A DNA stretch of 64,000 nt, from positions 372,001-436,000 of the forward strand of contig NZ_JASITE010000004.1 of NCBI RefSeq assembly GCF_030767025.1, given 5' to 3'. This document shows, piece after piece, positions 1-9,294 of this stretch (within the stretch, counting starts at the first letter, position 1; every line of letters starts with the position of its first letter). The translations under genes and the position numbers were made by a program. The notes beneath the pieces were generated by a model. The model had not been told where the DNA came from, did no database searches, and saw only the letters and a program-made list of their open reading frames with translations. Source of the stretch: Nocardia sp. CC227C (lineage in GTDB: Bacteria; Actinomycetota; Actinomycetes; Mycobacteriales; Mycobacteriaceae).

Positions 1-1
1 C

Positions 2-1078
2 GGCCATCTGCGCCGCGAGGCGGAGATCGGCGGCTACCGCGCCGCCAACGAACGCCTCGACGACCTGCACGCCGTCAAGACCGCCATCGGCACGCTGATC
101 AATGCCGACGCCGACGCCATCGCGCTCAGCGACAGCGCCAGCCGGGCGTGGAGCGACTTCTTCTACTCGGTGCCGCTGGGGCCCGGCGACCGCATTCTGA
201 TCTCGGGCACCGACTACGGCAGCAATGCCATCGCGGCACTCCAGCGCGCCCGCCGCACCGGGGCCACGGTGGAGGCCATCCCCGGCGACGGCAGCGGTCA
301 ACTCGACCTGGACGCCCTCGCGGCCATGATGGACGAGCGGGTGAAGCTGGTGTCGCTGGTGCACGTGCCCACCAACGGCGGCCTGGTGAACCCGGTCGCC
401 GACGCCACCCGCATCGCGCACCGGGAGGGCGCGCTGGTGCTGCTGGACGCCTGCCAGTCCACCGGGCAGCTCCCCCTCGACGTGGCCGAGCTACAGGTGG
501 ACGCCCTGTCGGCCACCGGCCGCAAATGGCTGCGCGGCCCGCGCGGCACCGGTTTCCTGTACGTGCGCCCCGAACTCGCGGCCACCATGGAACCCGGACG
601 ACTCGATCTGAACAGCGCCGAATGGACCGCACCGGACGACTACCGCCTGGCCGACGGGGCGAGACGCTTCGAGTTCTGGGAATGCGATGTGGCCGCGCGC
701 CTCGGCCTGGGCGCGGCCGTGCGATACCTGCTCGACCTGGGTCCGGCGCAGGTCTACCAGGCCATCGCCGAACGCGCCGAGTACCTGCGCAAGGCACTGG
801 CCGAGATCGGCGGCGTCACCGTGCACGACCGCGGCACCCAGCACGCGGGCATCGTGTCCTTCACCGTCGCCGGATTCGAGCCCGCGGATGTGCGCGACCG
901 GCTCGCCGCCGAGTCGGTGACCGTCACCGTGAGCCAGCGCGGATCCACCCTGCTCGATATGACGGCCCGCGATCTGCGCGCGGTGGTCCGCGCCTCGCCG
1001 CACTGCTTCGTCAGCTTCGACGACCTGGACCGATTCGTCGCAGCAGTCACGACACTCACGAAACGAACCAATCGGTAA
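2..1078 (+). CDS. Class V aminotransferase, 5' end outside window
   Basis: Fold-type I PLP-dependent enzyme of aminotransferase class V (cysteine desulfurase, isopenicillin N epimerase and EgtE-like group). The reading frame is open from the window edge, so the N-terminus is missing; about 358 residues are visible. The PLP lysine lies in the motif ATGRKWLRG (codon near 524), followed by GPRGTGFLY. The cofactor-binding aspartate is in VLLDACQS about 26 residues earlier. The C-terminal small domain ends near 1075. The substrate cannot be read from sequence; an EgtE-like C-S lyase or an amino-acid lyase are both possible. The gene precedes the fatty-acyl-AMP ligase by about 100 bp, and that gene has its own promoter. 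Confidence 0.85.
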   Translation, partial: GHLRREAEIGGYRAANERLDDLHAVKTAIGTLINADADAIALSDSASRAWSDFFYSVPLGPGDRILISGTDYGSNAIAALQRARRTGATVEAIPGDGSGQLDLDALAAMMDERVKLVSLVHVPTNGGLVNPVADATRIAHREGALVLLDACQSTGQLPLDVAELQVDALSATGRKWLRGPRGTGFLYVRPELAATMEPGRLDLNSAEWTAPDDYRLADGARRFEFWECDVAARLGLGAAVRYLLDLGPAQVYQAIAERAEYLRKALAEIGGVTVHDRGTQHAGIVSFTVAGFEPADVRDRLAAESVTVTVSQRGSTLLDMTARDLRAVVRASPHCFVSFDDLDRFVAAVTTLTKRTNR

Positions 1079-1115
1079 CACGCCGACGTACACCCTCCTG
1101 TTAGGCGAAACCGGG

Positions 1116-1144
1116 TTAACAGACCCGCGTGTCGGCGGGATAGT
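1116..1144 (+). promoter_or_regulatory. Promoter of the fatty-acyl-AMP ligase gene
   Basis: TTAACA at 1116-1121 and GATAGT at 1139-1144 are separated by 17 bp, close to a housekeeping sigma -35/-10 pair. The predicted start near 1151 gives a leader of about 35 nt with a GAGGGAG ribosome site before the GTG at 1187. This is inferred from pattern only. Confidence 0.45.
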
Positions 1145-1186
1145 GGGAGTGTCCCCGACCGCGGAGACAGGGTGAGGGAGTGCGAC

Positions 1187-2857
1187 GTGAGCCGGTTCAC
1201 CGAGGAAATGTATGCGACGGCACGGACATCGGTTCGCGGGCTGGTGACCGGTGAGCCGGATGCACCGCTGCGCCAGACCTGGGGCGAGATCCACGCCATC
1301 GCGCGGCGCATGGCGGGCGGGCTGGCGGCGGCGGGTATCGGACACCGGGACGCGGTGGGCGTGCTGGCGGGGATGCCGGTGGATATCGCGCCCGCCTGCC
1401 AGGGCATCTGGATGCGCGGGGCGTCCATCACCATGCTGCATCAGCCGACGCCGCGCACCGACCTCCAGATGTGGGCGCGCGATACCGAGACGGTGCTGCG
1501 CATGATCGACGCCCGCGCCGTCGTGCTGGGTGCCCCCTTCGAGGCCGCCGCGCCACTGCTGGTCGAACGCGGCATCACGGTGGTGCTCATGGACGAGCTG
1601 CGCGGCGGTGCGGATACCGATCCGCTGCCCACCGAGGAATCCGATATCGCGTTGCAGCAGCTGACCTCCGGGTCCACGGGTTCGCCCAAGGCGGTGCGGA
1701 TAACGCACGGGAATTTCTTCGTCAATGCCTACGCCATGTTCGATCGGGTGAAATTCCAGCTCGACGACGATGTGATGGTCAGCTGGCTGCCGCTGTTCCA
1801 CGATATGGGAATGGTCGGATTCCTCAGTGTGCCGATGCAATTCGGCGCGGAAGTGGTGTGCGTAACGCCGCTGGACTTCCTGCGGCGGCCGATGCTGTGG
1901 GCGGAGCTTATTTCCAAGTACCGGGGAACCGTTACCGCGGCACCGAATTTCGCCTACTCGCTATTGGCCCGCAAACTGCGGATGGCGGCGGACGACGCGG
2001 TCGATCTCAGCAGTGTGCGCTATATGTGGAACGGCGCGGAACCGGTCGATCCCGACACCATGGACGCCCTGGCCGCGGCCGGTAGGCGCTTCGGGCTCAA
2101 CCCCATGGCTCTCACCCCCGTATACGGCATGGCCGAAACCACCCTGGCCGTGTCGATTCCGGATCCCGGACTCGGGCAGGTGGTCGATATCGTCGACGCC
2201 GACCTGCTGGAGGCGATCGGCAAGGCGGTGCCCGTCCGGCATCCCGAACACCACTACGGCAATCTGCGCCGCCTGCCCACCCTCGGCTATCTGGTCGACA
2301 ATCTGGAGGGCCGGGTGGTGGACGCCGACCGGCAGCCGCTGCCGGTGCGTTCGGTCGGAGTCATCGAATTGCGTGGTCCGGCGGTGACTTCCGGCTACGT
2401 CACCGTGGACGGCTTCCGCAGCGCACAGGACGCGGACGGCTGGCTCGACACCGGGGATATCGGATACTTCACCGAGGAGAACCTGGTGGTGGTGTGCGGC
2501 CGCATCAAGGATGTGATCATCATGGGCGGCCGCAACATCTTCCCCACCGATATCGAGCGAGCGGCCATGCGGGTCTTGGGCGTTCGGCCCGGCAACGCGG
2601 TGGCGGTGCGTCTGGACGCGGGTCAGAAGCGCGAGAGCTTCGCCGTGGTGGTGGAGAGCAATGAGCATCAGCACCCCGAGGAGGTGCGGCGCATCGAACA
2701 CGAGGTGGTGCACGCCGTGTTCACCGAGGTGGGTGTGCGCCCGCGCAGTGTGACCGTACTCGGCCCCGGGGCGCTGCCGAAGACCTCCTCCGGCAAACTC
2801 CGCCGCGCCGCCACCGCCCAACTGTCCCGCTCCACCGGACCTTCAGCGACCGACTGA
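1187..2857 (+). CDS. Fatty-acyl-AMP ligase (Pks16/FAAL family)
   Basis: Adenylate-forming enzyme that activates a fatty acid as acyl-AMP, normally for loading onto an acyl carrier protein. The 556 residues contain the P-loop [18 protein letters not shown] (about 158-175), [11 protein letters not shown] (about 318), [11 protein letters not shown] (about 420) and the C-terminal catalytic lysine in KTSSGKLRR. The GTG at 1187 is chosen because GAGGGAG (1174-1180) sits 6 nt upstream; an in-frame GTG at 1172 overlaps that site. Position before pth matches M. tuberculosis Rv1013 (pks16) from memory. No polyketide synthase or carrier protein is next to it. The 3' end overlaps the convergent tautomerase gene by 15 bp. 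Confidence 0.85.
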   Translation: MSRFTEEMYATARTSVRGLVTGEPDAPLRQTWGEIHAIARRMAGGLAAAGIGHRDAVGVLAGMPVDIAPACQGIWMRGASITMLHQPTPRTDLQMWARDTETVLRMIDARAVVLGAPFEAAAPLLVERGITVVLMDELRGGADTDPLPTEESDIALQQLTSGSTGSPKAVRITHGNFFVNAYAMFDRVKFQLDDDVMVSWLPLFHDMGMVGFLSVPMQFGAEVVCVTPLDFLRRPMLWAELISKYRGTVTAAPNFAYSLLARKLRMAADDAVDLSSVRYMWNGAEPVDPDTMDALAAAGRRFGLNPMALTPVYGMAETTLAVSIPDPGLGQVVDIVDADLLEAIGKAVPVRHPEHHYGNLRRLPTLGYLVDNLEGRVVDADRQPLPVRSVGVIELRGPAVTSGYVTVDGFRSAQDADGWLDTGDIGYFTEENLVVVCGRIKDVIIMGGRNIFPTDIERAAMRVLGVRPGNAVAVRLDAGQKRESFAVVVESNEHQHPEEVRRIEHEVVHAVFTEVGVRPRSVTVLGPGALPKTSSGKLRRAATAQLSRSTGPSATD

Positions 2858-3049
2858 GCGCCGGTACTCCGCCACGGGCAGGCCACCGATGCCCCAATCA
2901 TCGAGGGACACTTCATCGATCACGACGAAGGTGGTGGCCGGGTCCTTGTGCAGCACCCGCGCCAGCAGGTCGGTGACGCCCGTGATGAGTTCCGCCTTCT
3001 GCTCGCGGGTGACACCCTCATCGGTGATCTTGATGTTGACATAGGGCAT
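2843..3049 (-). CDS. 4-oxalocrotonate tautomerase-like protein
   Basis: A 68-residue protein of the 4-OT tautomerase family. It begins [18 protein letters not shown], so removal of Met exposes the catalytic N-terminal proline. Such enzymes form hexamers and interconvert keto and enol acids. The start lies 1 nt after the stop of the NTF2-like gene, so it is the third gene of a flavodoxin, NTF2-like, tautomerase operon. The C-terminus is slightly longer than the classical 62-residue subunit. The substrate is unknown. Confidence 0.8.
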   Translation of the reverse strand: MPYVNIKITDEGVTREQKAELITGVTDLLARVLHKDPATTFVVIDEVSLDDWGIGGLPVAEYRRSVGR

Positions 3050-3050
3050 A

Positions 3051-3608
3051 TCAGTTCTCCACGAGGTCGTAGTGGAAGACCTTGGCGATGATCCGCCAGC
3101 GGCCGTCCACCTGAACGAAGGTGAGCAGATCGGTGAATCGTTTGGGCCCGAGCGCGCATTCGACACGCGCCAGGGCGGTGACGGGACCGGCCGACTCGAC
3201 CGACAGGATGCGGTCGTGCCGCTCGTCACCGCGGGTCGCGGGCGCTTCCCGTGCCGCGACGATCGGGAAGTACTCGGCCATGGTGAGCCGCAGCAACGAT
3301 CCCTCGGTCGCGGTGGCGTAGATCGCCTGCGGATGGAAGACCTTGTCCAGCAAGGCGATATCGCCGTAGTAGAGCCCGTCGAAGTACAACCGCAGCGCCT
3401 CCCGGACACCCGTTTCGGCACCGCCGCCCACCGCCGCACCGCCACTCGCCGCCGAGTGCCGGACCACGCCGTTTCCGTGCGCCCCGCCGCCAGGCGCGGG
3501 CGAACCGTCACGCACCCCGGCATCCCGGTGGACCGCCGCGGCGGGCCTGGTTTCCGCGAGATCGCGTGCCCGGCCGTCGCCGGACCCCGCCGTCCTCCCG
3601 GTGCTCAT
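3051..3608 (-). CDS. NTF2/SnoaL-fold protein (lumazine-binding-like)
   Basis: 185 residues. The first 65 or so are low-complexity (Gly, Ala, Arg, Thr), and the rest is an NTF2-fold domain of the putative lumazine-binding/nuclear transport factor 2 type: REALRLYFDGLYYGD, LLDKVFHPQA, then a conserved DGRWRIIAKVFHYD end. The ATG at 3606-3608 is chosen because it overlaps the stop of the flavodoxin gene (ATGA), suggesting translational coupling; a longer frame extends upstream to 3644. Function is unknown. Small NTF2-fold proteins are often accessory factors for oxidoreductases. Confidence 0.75.
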   Translation of the reverse strand: MSTGRTAGSGDGRARDLAETRPAAAVHRDAGVRDGSPAPGGGAHGNGVVRHSAASGGAAVGGGAETGVREALRLYFDGLYYGDIALLDKVFHPQAIYATATEGSLLRLTMAEYFPIVAAREAPATRGDERHDRILSVESAGPVTALARVECALGPKRFTDLLTFVQVDGRWRIIAKVFHYDLVEN

Positions 3609-4189
3609 GAGCCGACCCGCGCGAGCGAGCGGTCGCCCGTCCACCGCACCGTCGCGGCGGCGACGCGTCGGCCCAGGTGTTCGGCGGTGGCGAGATCGCC
3701 CGGACCCGGGGCGACCTCCGGTGCGGCGTCAGCGGGCGCGTGCGCCATCGCGCCGAGGAAACCGCCGACGCGGTTGAGGTCGGCCGGTTCCTCGAAGCTG
3801 CCGGGCAGCAGGCCGAGCCCCACCCACACCATGCCGTGCTGCATGGCGAACAGCGACAGCGCTTGCAGCGTCGCGAGTTTGTCGCCGCTCACCCCCGCCG
3901 AGGTGGTGAATCCCGCCGCCAGCTTGTCCCGCCACTGCTGCTGCGCCCACCGACCCGATGTGGCGTCCAGGAACCCCTTGAACGGTGCCGACGGCCCGCC
4001 CATGTAGGTGGGGGTGCCGAAGATGATGGCGTCGGCGGCATCGATGGCGGCCCAGGCGGATTCGTACTCGTCGACGGACACGAGGGTGACCTCGACGCCC
4101 GGCACCGAGGCCGCGCCCCGGCGCACTGCCTCGGCCTGCTCGCGGGTGTGGCCGAAGCCGCTGTGGTAGACGACGACGATGGTGCTCAT
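3605..4189 (-). CDS. Flavodoxin-like NAD(P)H:quinone oxidoreductase (WrbA-like)
   Basis: 194-residue flavodoxin-fold protein that should bind FMN. The phosphate loop is VYHSGFGHTREQA near residue 8, and the isoalloxazine loop is FGTPTYMGGPSAPFKGFLD near residue 78, as in WrbA and related two-electron quinone reductases. It is the first gene of a three-gene operon (flavodoxin, NTF2-like, tautomerase) transcribed away from a LysR regulator, suggesting a role in quinone or aromatic-compound detoxification under LysR control. That role is an inference. Confidence 0.85.
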   Translation of the reverse strand: MSTIVVVYHSGFGHTREQAEAVRRGAASVPGVEVTLVSVDEYESAWAAIDAADAIIFGTPTYMGGPSAPFKGFLDATSGRWAQQQWRDKLAAGFTTSAGVSGDKLATLQALSLFAMQHGMVWVGLGLLPGSFEEPADLNRVGGFLGAMAHAPADAAPEVAPGPGDLATAEHLGRRVAAATVRWTGDRSLARVGS

Positions 4190-4248
4190 CTGCGATTCCT
4201 TTCAACTGGTGGCGAGACCAACGCTAGGAACCGCGAAGAGATAACACC

Positions 4249-4284
4249 ACGACATAGCTTGGATAGCGCATATAAGCTGAAGTT
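4249..4284 (+). promoter_or_regulatory. lysR promoter and inverted repeat in the divergent spacer
   Basis: The 95-bp divergent spacer holds the inverted repeat AGCTT (4256-4260) and AAGCT (4274-4278), a plausible LysR half-site pair. ACGACA (4249-4254) and TATAAG (4271-4276) are spaced 16 bp, which would start transcription near the ATG at 4285, so the lysR mRNA may be leaderless and autoregulated. Confidence 0.35.
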
Positions 4285-5184
4285 ATGGATGTCGATATCC
4301 GTGACCTCGAACTGCTGGAGGCGCTCGGCAGTCACGGCACGCTGACCGCCGCCGCCCGCCACCTCTACGTCAGCCAGCCCGCGCTGAGCCAGCGGCTGCT
4401 GCGGTTGGAGGGCCGCCTCGGCCTGCCGCTGTTCGACCGGCGCGGACGGAATCTGGTGCCCAACGACGCCGGTCGGCGCATGCTCCAGGCCGCCGGCAGC
4501 GCGCTGGGCGAATTGCGCTCGGCGCGTATGGATCTGCTCGAACTCGGCACGGGCCGCACCCGCCCGGTGCGCATCGCGTCCCAGTGCGCGGCCAGCTACG
4601 AGTGGATGCCGATGGTGCTCACCCGTTTCCGCCAGCGCATGCCCGATGCCGAGATTCGCGTCGAGACCGTGCGCGATGACGAGATGATCGACGCCCTGCT
4701 CGAGGATCGGCTCGATGTCGCCATGATCGCCAAACTGGATCGCCGCATGGACCGGGTGCGGCTGGAGCGGCTGTTCGACGACGAAATGCGCGCGGTGGTG
4801 GCGGCCGGCCATCCGTGGGCGCGGCGCGACCACGTGACCGCCGCCGACTTCGACGACGTACACCTGGTGCTTCCGGATTCCTATGACCAGCAGCGGATTC
4901 CGGCACCGCCGCTGCCGGTGCCGGAGGGCGCCCGCTACGGTCGGCTGACCACGGTGGCGACCGGATTCGATGTGGTCATCGAACTCGTCGCGACGGGAGA
5001 TTCGGTGACGGTCATGCCCGCCTGGGTCGCCGAGCGGACTCGGGGGCGCGACGATGTGACAACCGTCCGCGTGGGGGCCGTCGCGGAGCGGCGGACCTGG
5101 TACTGCGCCACCCGGCACGATGAGACGTCCACGCCCGTCATGACTTTCGTTGAGCTGGTGATCGAGCAGCTGAGTCGCCGCTGA
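4285..5184 (+). CDS. LysR-family transcriptional regulator
   Basis: 299 residues, the usual length for LysR. The N-terminal winged helix-turn-helix (about 3-62) reads LELLEALGSHGTLTAAARHLYVSQPALSQRLLRLE, typical of the family. The rest is the periplasmic-binding-protein-like effector domain. It is divergent from the flavodoxin/NTF2-like/tautomerase operon, the usual LysR arrangement, so that operon is the likely target. The effector is unknown. No clear ribosome site precedes the ATG, in line with a leaderless transcript. Confidence 0.9.
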   Translation: MDVDIRDLELLEALGSHGTLTAAARHLYVSQPALSQRLLRLEGRLGLPLFDRRGRNLVPNDAGRRMLQAAGSALGELRSARMDLLELGTGRTRPVRIASQCAASYEWMPMVLTRFRQRMPDAEIRVETVRDDEMIDALLEDRLDVAMIAKLDRRMDRVRLERLFDDEMRAVVAAGHPWARRDHVTAADFDDVHLVLPDSYDQQRIPAPPLPVPEGARYGRLTTVATGFDVVIELVATGDSVTVMPAWVAERTRGRDDVTTVRVGAVAERRTWYCATRHDETSTPVMTFVELVIEQLSRR

Positions 5185-5200
5185 CCCGCTCGGGGCCGCG

Positions 5201-5285
5201 GTGCAGCTGATACCTCAGCGCAGCCGGTACTTCAGCACAGCCGGTACCCCGGCGCAGCCGGTACCTCAGTGCAGCTGGTTCTGCG
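5201..5285. repeat. Five imperfect 17-bp tandem repeats running into pth
   Basis: Five head-to-tail 17-bp units start at 5201, 5218, 5235, 5252 and 5269. The core is gcgcagccggtacctca. Units 2 to 4 are nearly identical; units 1 and 5 are more diverged. The stop codon of pth (5266-5268) closes unit 4, and unit 5 is the end of the pth coding sequence. Copy number could therefore vary at the intergenic end without altering the enzyme. Confidence 0.8.
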
Positions 5286-5847
5286 CCGGTTCCAGGCCGA
5301 CGCGCAGCAGCAGTTCCACCGCGTCGGCGGCCTGCTCGACGATCACCGGGAGCTCTTTGCGCTCGGTGCCGGAGAACGGCTTCAGCACGAAGTCGGCGGG
5401 GTCCTGACGGCCGGGCGGTCGGCCGATGCCGAAGCGGACCCGCAGGTAGTCCTTGGTGGTGAGCGACTGGGAGACCGAGCGCAGGCCGTTGTGGCCGCCC
5501 TCGCCGCCCCCGCGCTTCAAACGCACCGTGCCGAACGGCAGATCGAGTTCGTCGTGCACCGCGATGACCTCGGTCGCGGGCACGGAGAAGAAGCGGGCCA
5601 GCGCGGCGACCGGGCGGCCGGACAGGTTCATGAAGGTGCGCGGCTTGGCGATCAGCACCTTGCGCCCGTCCAGGCGCGCCTCCAGCAGGTCCGCGCCGGA
5701 CTTCTTGTGCACGGTGAAACGACCGCCGACGCGCCCCGCGAGCACGTCGGCGACCAGGAAACCGACATTGTGCCGGGTGCGCTCGTATTCGGGTCCGGGA
5801 TTACCCAGACCGACCACCAGCGCGGGCCCGGCTGTTGCCTCGGTCAT
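5266..5847 (-). CDS. pth: Peptidyl-tRNA hydrolase
   Basis: 193-residue cytoplasmic enzyme that releases peptides from prematurely dropped peptidyl-tRNA. Family signatures are present: [19 protein letters not shown] with Asn16 and catalytic His26, [19 protein letters not shown], and [12 protein letters not shown]. It follows rplY by 21 bp on the same strand, the gene pair seen in mycobacteria. The downstream end lies in a 17-bp tandem repeat. Confidence 0.97.
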   Translation of the reverse strand: MTEATAGPALVVGLGNPGPEYERTRHNVGFLVADVLAGRVGGRFTVHKKSGADLLEARLDGRKVLIAKPRTFMNLSGRPVAALARFFSVPATEVIAVHDELDLPFGTVRLKRGGGEGGHNGLRSVSQSLTTKDYLRVRFGIGRPPGRQDPADFVLKPFSGTERKELPVIVEQAADAVELLLRVGLEPAQNQLH

Positions 5848-5868
5848 GTGAACCGTTGCGGAGCAGTA

Positions 5869-6477
5869 TTACTCGGCGGCTTCGGCGTCAGCCTCGCCGT
5901 CGGCCGCACTCTCGCCCTCGGCGGCCTCGGCGGCCGGGGCGGCGATGATGTTGACGATCAGCGCGTCGGCGTCGCCGGCCAGGGTCACGCCCTTGGGCAG
6001 GGCGATCTCACCGGCGGTGATCTGGGTGCCGGCCTCGATGCCCTCGACGGAGACCTCGATGGCCTCGGGCAGCTTCATGGCGTCGGCCTCGACGGACAGG
6101 GTGGTGGTCTCCTGGGTCACCAGGGTGCCCGCGGCGGCGTCGCCGACCAGGGTCACGTGCACGTCGGCGACGACCTTCTCGCCGCGCTTGATGACCAGCA
6201 GGTCGGCGTGCTCGATGTAGCGGCGGATCGGGTGAACGACCACCGACTTGGTCATCGCCAGCTGCTTCTTGCCGCCGATCTCCAGGTTCAGGATGGCGTT
6301 GGCGCCGTGCTCACGCAGGATGGCGGCGAAGGCCTGGGCGTTCACGGCCAGGTGCTGGGGATCGGAGTTGTGGCCGTACAGCACGGCGGGAACATTGCCG
6401 TCGCGACGGGTGCGACGCGCGGCGCCCTTGCCGAACTCGGTGCGTACGGTGGCTTCGAGAAGGTTGGCGTCGGACAT
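5869..6477 (-). CDS. rplY: 50S ribosomal protein L25 (general stress protein CTC)
   Basis: 202-residue long form of L25, which binds 5S rRNA. The N-terminal L25 domain ([23 protein letters not shown]) is followed by a CTC-type beta domain and an acidic Ala/Glu-rich tail. The start [18 protein letters not shown] at 6475-6477 is chosen because it matches the family N-terminus; the frame stays open upstream to 6630 without L25 similarity. It leads the rplY-pth operon. In mycobacteria prs and glmU lie upstream, but here they are absent and a VOC gene is divergent. Confidence 0.95.
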   Translation of the reverse strand: MSDANLLEATVRTEFGKGAARRTRRDGNVPAVLYGHNSDPQHLAVNAQAFAAILREHGANAILNLEIGGKKQLAMTKSVVVHPIRRYIEHADLLVIKRGEKVVADVHVTLVGDAAAGTLVTQETTTLSVEADAMKLPEAIEVSVEGIEAGTQITAGEIALPKGVTLAGDADALIVNIIAAPAAEAAEGESAADGEADAEAAE

Positions 6478-7082
6478 GAGAGGTTCTACTCCTACGGCTC
6501 GGACTCTGTCGGCTGCACACCAGGGGACCCATCCCCGGTTGGTGTTGGTCTGCTCGTCCGGCAAGGGAGAACGAACATGGACGGCCGATAGCCGAGCCGC
6601 GTCGATCACGGTGGGCACAGGTGCCAACACCCTCGCCGAGACAACCCGAAGAGATTAACACGGGCGGAATCCACCCCGAAAACGCACCCCCGTCCCGGGG
6701 CGTGCCACATGCGCCGCTTCGAAGCCTAGATCCCTCTCGCGCGGACCGCACCCCGAATTGTCCAAACCGATCAGTCTCTGCACCGCGCACCCGTCCGGAC
6801 GCACAGCGCGACGCCACCACTCACCGCCACCACGGGACGCCACCACGCACCACCACCAACCACCGCGCACCGCCACCAACCACCGCGCACCGCCACCAAC
6901 CACCAGCCATTACGCACCGCCACCACGCGACGCCGTCCGCTACGCACCGCGAGTGCGGCGACCGACTCCCCGCGCGCCGACGCCGCATGCCCCGCCCGGC
7001 CCTGCCCGGTCACCGGCGTCGCCGCGGTCCGCGCACGATCTCGGCTCCAGGTCCGGGATCGGCGCAGCCTAGAATCGCGGGG
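6478..7082. other. 605-bp region without a convincing gene
   Basis: Divergent spacer between rplY and the VOC gene. Frames run through it but have no protein-like composition. It should contain the rplY promoter on the minus strand. The right half (about 6815-6945) is strongly strand-asymmetric, rich in CCACC and nearly free of G runs on the plus strand, and includes a 20-bp tandem repeat. Confidence 0.6.
6851..6910. repeat. Three 20-bp tandem repeats in a CCACC-rich tract
   Basis: Units start at 6851, 6871 and 6891 and share the core CCACCAACCACCGCGCAC; the third diverges at its end. Flanking sequence repeats shorter CCACCACG blocks. There are no unique spacers, so this is not a CRISPR array. 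The purine-rich complementary strand would be the rplY mRNA-sense strand if transcription starts that far upstream. Confidence 0.7.
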
Positions 7083-7478
7083 GTGAGCATGGTGCGACTG
7101 GGATCCATCACCCTCGATTGCGATGACCCCGCCGCCCTGGCGGCCTTCTGGTCGACACTGCTCGGCGGGGAGATCACCTACTCCAGCGCGACCGTCGCGG
7201 TGACCCGGGTCGGCGACCTGCTGGTGTCCGCGACCCGCGTCGAGGACTATCGCCCGCCCACCTGGCCCGAGGACGCCCTGCCCAAGCAGATCCACCTGGA
7301 CCTCGGCGCGGACGACCTGGATGCGGCCGAAGCCGAAGCCGTCCTGGCCGGTGCCACCCCGGTGGTGAAACAACCCGCCCCCGAACGCTTCCGGGTGCTC
7401 TTGGACCCGGCCGGACACCCGTTCTGCCTGACCTTGAACGCCAACCTCACCCGCCTCGGCCTGCGGCCTGACACCTGA
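7083..7478 (+). CDS. VOC (glyoxalase-like) family protein
   Basis: About 131 residues in one vicinal-oxygen-chelate fold. It opens with VRLGSITLDCDDPAALAAFWSTLLGG, and ends with RFRVLLDPAGHPFCLT, the usual C-terminal motif of Glyoxalase_6-type proteins. The start is GTG 7083 or ATG 7089; neither has a strong ribosome site. Members of this subgroup include antibiotic-binding proteins, dioxygenases and many of unknown role, so no substrate is proposed. It lies 130 bp upstream of prfC on the same strand. Confidence 0.8.
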   Translation: MSMVRLGSITLDCDDPAALAAFWSTLLGGEITYSSATVAVTRVGDLLVSATRVEDYRPPTWPEDALPKQIHLDLGADDLDAAEAEAVLAGATPVVKQPAPERFRVLLDPAGHPFCLTLNANLTRLGLRPDT

Positions 7479-7608
7479 CCGCGAGTTCGGGAGGCTCCGG
7501 GGCGGTATCGAGCCGGTGCGCTCCCCCTGAACCTGTCCAGCCCAGGGGCGGGCGGGCAAGTCCGGCCCGCTACCCTGGATCGGTTGCCGATGTCCCGAAG
7601 GAGCTCCC

Positions 7609-9231
7609 GTGACTTCCCCGACCACCCCGACCGACACCGTCCCGCGACGGTTGGCCGACGAGGTCTCGAGGCGGCGCACCTTCGCGGTGATCTCGCATCC
7701 CGACGCCGGCAAGTCCACGCTCACCGAGGCCCTGGCCCTGCACGCCAAGGTGATCTCCGAGGCCGGAGCCATCCACGGCAAGTCCGGGCGCAAGTCGACC
7801 GTCTCCGACTGGATGGAGATGGAGAAGGCGCGCGGCATCTCGGTCAGCTCGACCGCCCTGCAGTTCGAGTACGGCGACTGCGTCATCAATCTGGTGGACA
7901 CCCCGGGTCACTCCGACTTCTCCGAGGACACCTACCGCGTGCTCACCGCGGTCGACGCCGCGGTCATGCTCATCGACGCCGCCAAGGGCCTGGAACCGCA
8001 GACGCTCAAGCTGTTCCAGGTCGCGCGCGATCGCGGCATCCCGGTCGTCACGGTGATCAACAAATGGGACCGGCCGGGTCAGGCCCCGCTCGAACTGCTC
8101 GACGAGATCGTGGACCGGATCGGGCTCACCCCCACCCCGCTGTTCCTGCCGGTCGGCATCGCGGGTGACTTCCGCGGCCTGTTGCGGCGCGGCGAGGAGG
8201 GCGCTCCCGTCGAGTACATCCACTTCACCCGCACCGCGGGCGGCGCGACCATCGCGCCCGAGGAGCACTACACCCCGGAGCAGGCACTCGAACGCGAGGG
8301 CGATGTCTGGGTCACCGCCGCCGAGGAGAGCGAACTGCTCTCCGCCGCGGGCCAGGACCACGACCAGGAGCTGTTCCTCGCGGGCCACACCTCACCGGTC
8401 ATCTACGCCTCCGCCATGCTGAATTTCGGTGTGCGCCAACTGCTCGAGACGCTGGTGCGGCTCGCCCCGCCGCCCGCCGCCCGCAAGGACGTGAACGGCG
8501 GAACGCGCGAGACGACCGATCCGTTCAGCGCGGTGGTGTTCAAGGTGCAGGCCGGTATGGACACCGCCCACCGTGACCGGCTGGCCTTCATGCGCGTGGT
8601 CTCCGGCGAGTTCGAGCGCGGCATGGTGGTGACGCACGCCCAGACCGGACGACCGTTCGCCACCAAGTACGCGCTCACCGTCTTCGGCCGCGAGCGCACC
8701 ACGGTCGACACCGCCTATCCGGGCGATGTGGTCGGCCTGGTCAACGCCAATGCGCTGGCCCCGGGCCACACCCTCTTCGCCGGGAAGAAGGTGGAGTTTC
8801 CGCCCATCCCGTCCTTCGCGCCGGAGCACTTCGCCACCCTGCGCGCCCGGAGCGCGGGCAAGTACAAGCAGTTCCGCAAGGCCATCGACCAGCTCGATTC
8901 CGAGGGCGTGGTGCAGGTGCTGCGCAACGACGTGCGCGGCGACGCCACCCCGGTGCTGGCCGCCGTCGGCCCGATGCAGTTCGAGGTCGTCACCGCCCGC
9001 ATGCAGGCGGAATTCACTGTCGAGACCCAGCTGGACCGCCTCCCCTACTCGCTGGCCCGGCGCACCGACGCCGAATCGGCCCCGGAACTGTCCCGCCAGC
9101 GCGGCGTCGAGGTGTTCACCCGCAGCGACGGCGTGCTGCTGGCGCTGTTCGGCGACAAGTGGAAGTTGCAGTACATCCAGAAGGAGCTGCCGAACCTCAC
9201 CCTCGAACCCCTGGTCGCGGGCGTGGAATAG
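7609..9231 (+). CDS. prfC: Peptide chain release factor 3
   Basis: 540-residue translational GTPase that recycles RF1/RF2 from the ribosome. GTPase motifs are clear: SHPDAGKST (G1), NLVDTPGHSDF (G3) and NKWDR (G4). The switch region carries the RF3-type SGRKSTVSDWMEMEKARGISV. Domain II and the RF3 C-terminal domain follow at normal length. The GTG start has a GAAGGAG site (7598-7603) 5 nt upstream. RF3 is not universal among mycolata, so its presence is informative. Confidence 0.95.
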   Translation: MTSPTTPTDTVPRRLADEVSRRRTFAVISHPDAGKSTLTEALALHAKVISEAGAIHGKSGRKSTVSDWMEMEKARGISVSSTALQFEYGDCVINLVDTPGHSDFSEDTYRVLTAVDAAVMLIDAAKGLEPQTLKLFQVARDRGIPVVTVINKWDRPGQAPLELLDEIVDRIGLTPTPLFLPVGIAGDFRGLLRRGEEGAPVEYIHFTRTAGGATIAPEEHYTPEQALEREGDVWVTAAEESELLSAAGQDHDQELFLAGHTSPVIYASAMLNFGVRQLLETLVRLAPPPAARKDVNGGTRETTDPFSAVVFKVQAGMDTAHRDRLAFMRVVSGEFERGMVVTHAQTGRPFATKYALTVFGRERTTVDTAYPGDVVGLVNANALAPGHTLFAGKKVEFPPIPSFAPEHFATLRARSAGKYKQFRKAIDQLDSEGVVQVLRNDVRGDATPVLAAVGPMQFEVVTARMQAEFTVETQLDRLPYSLARRTDAESAPELSRQRGVEVFTRSDGVLLALFGDKWKLQYIQKELPNLTLEPLVAGVE

Positions 9232-9294
9232 ACCGGCTCGCGGCGGCCCGTCGCCCGCTCGGACGAGAGCGCGCGGGCCGTCGGTGCGTCCGGA

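Noticed and set aside
6841..6910. Possible CRISPR array
   Set aside because: The 20-bp units are contiguous with no unique spacers and no cas genes are nearby.
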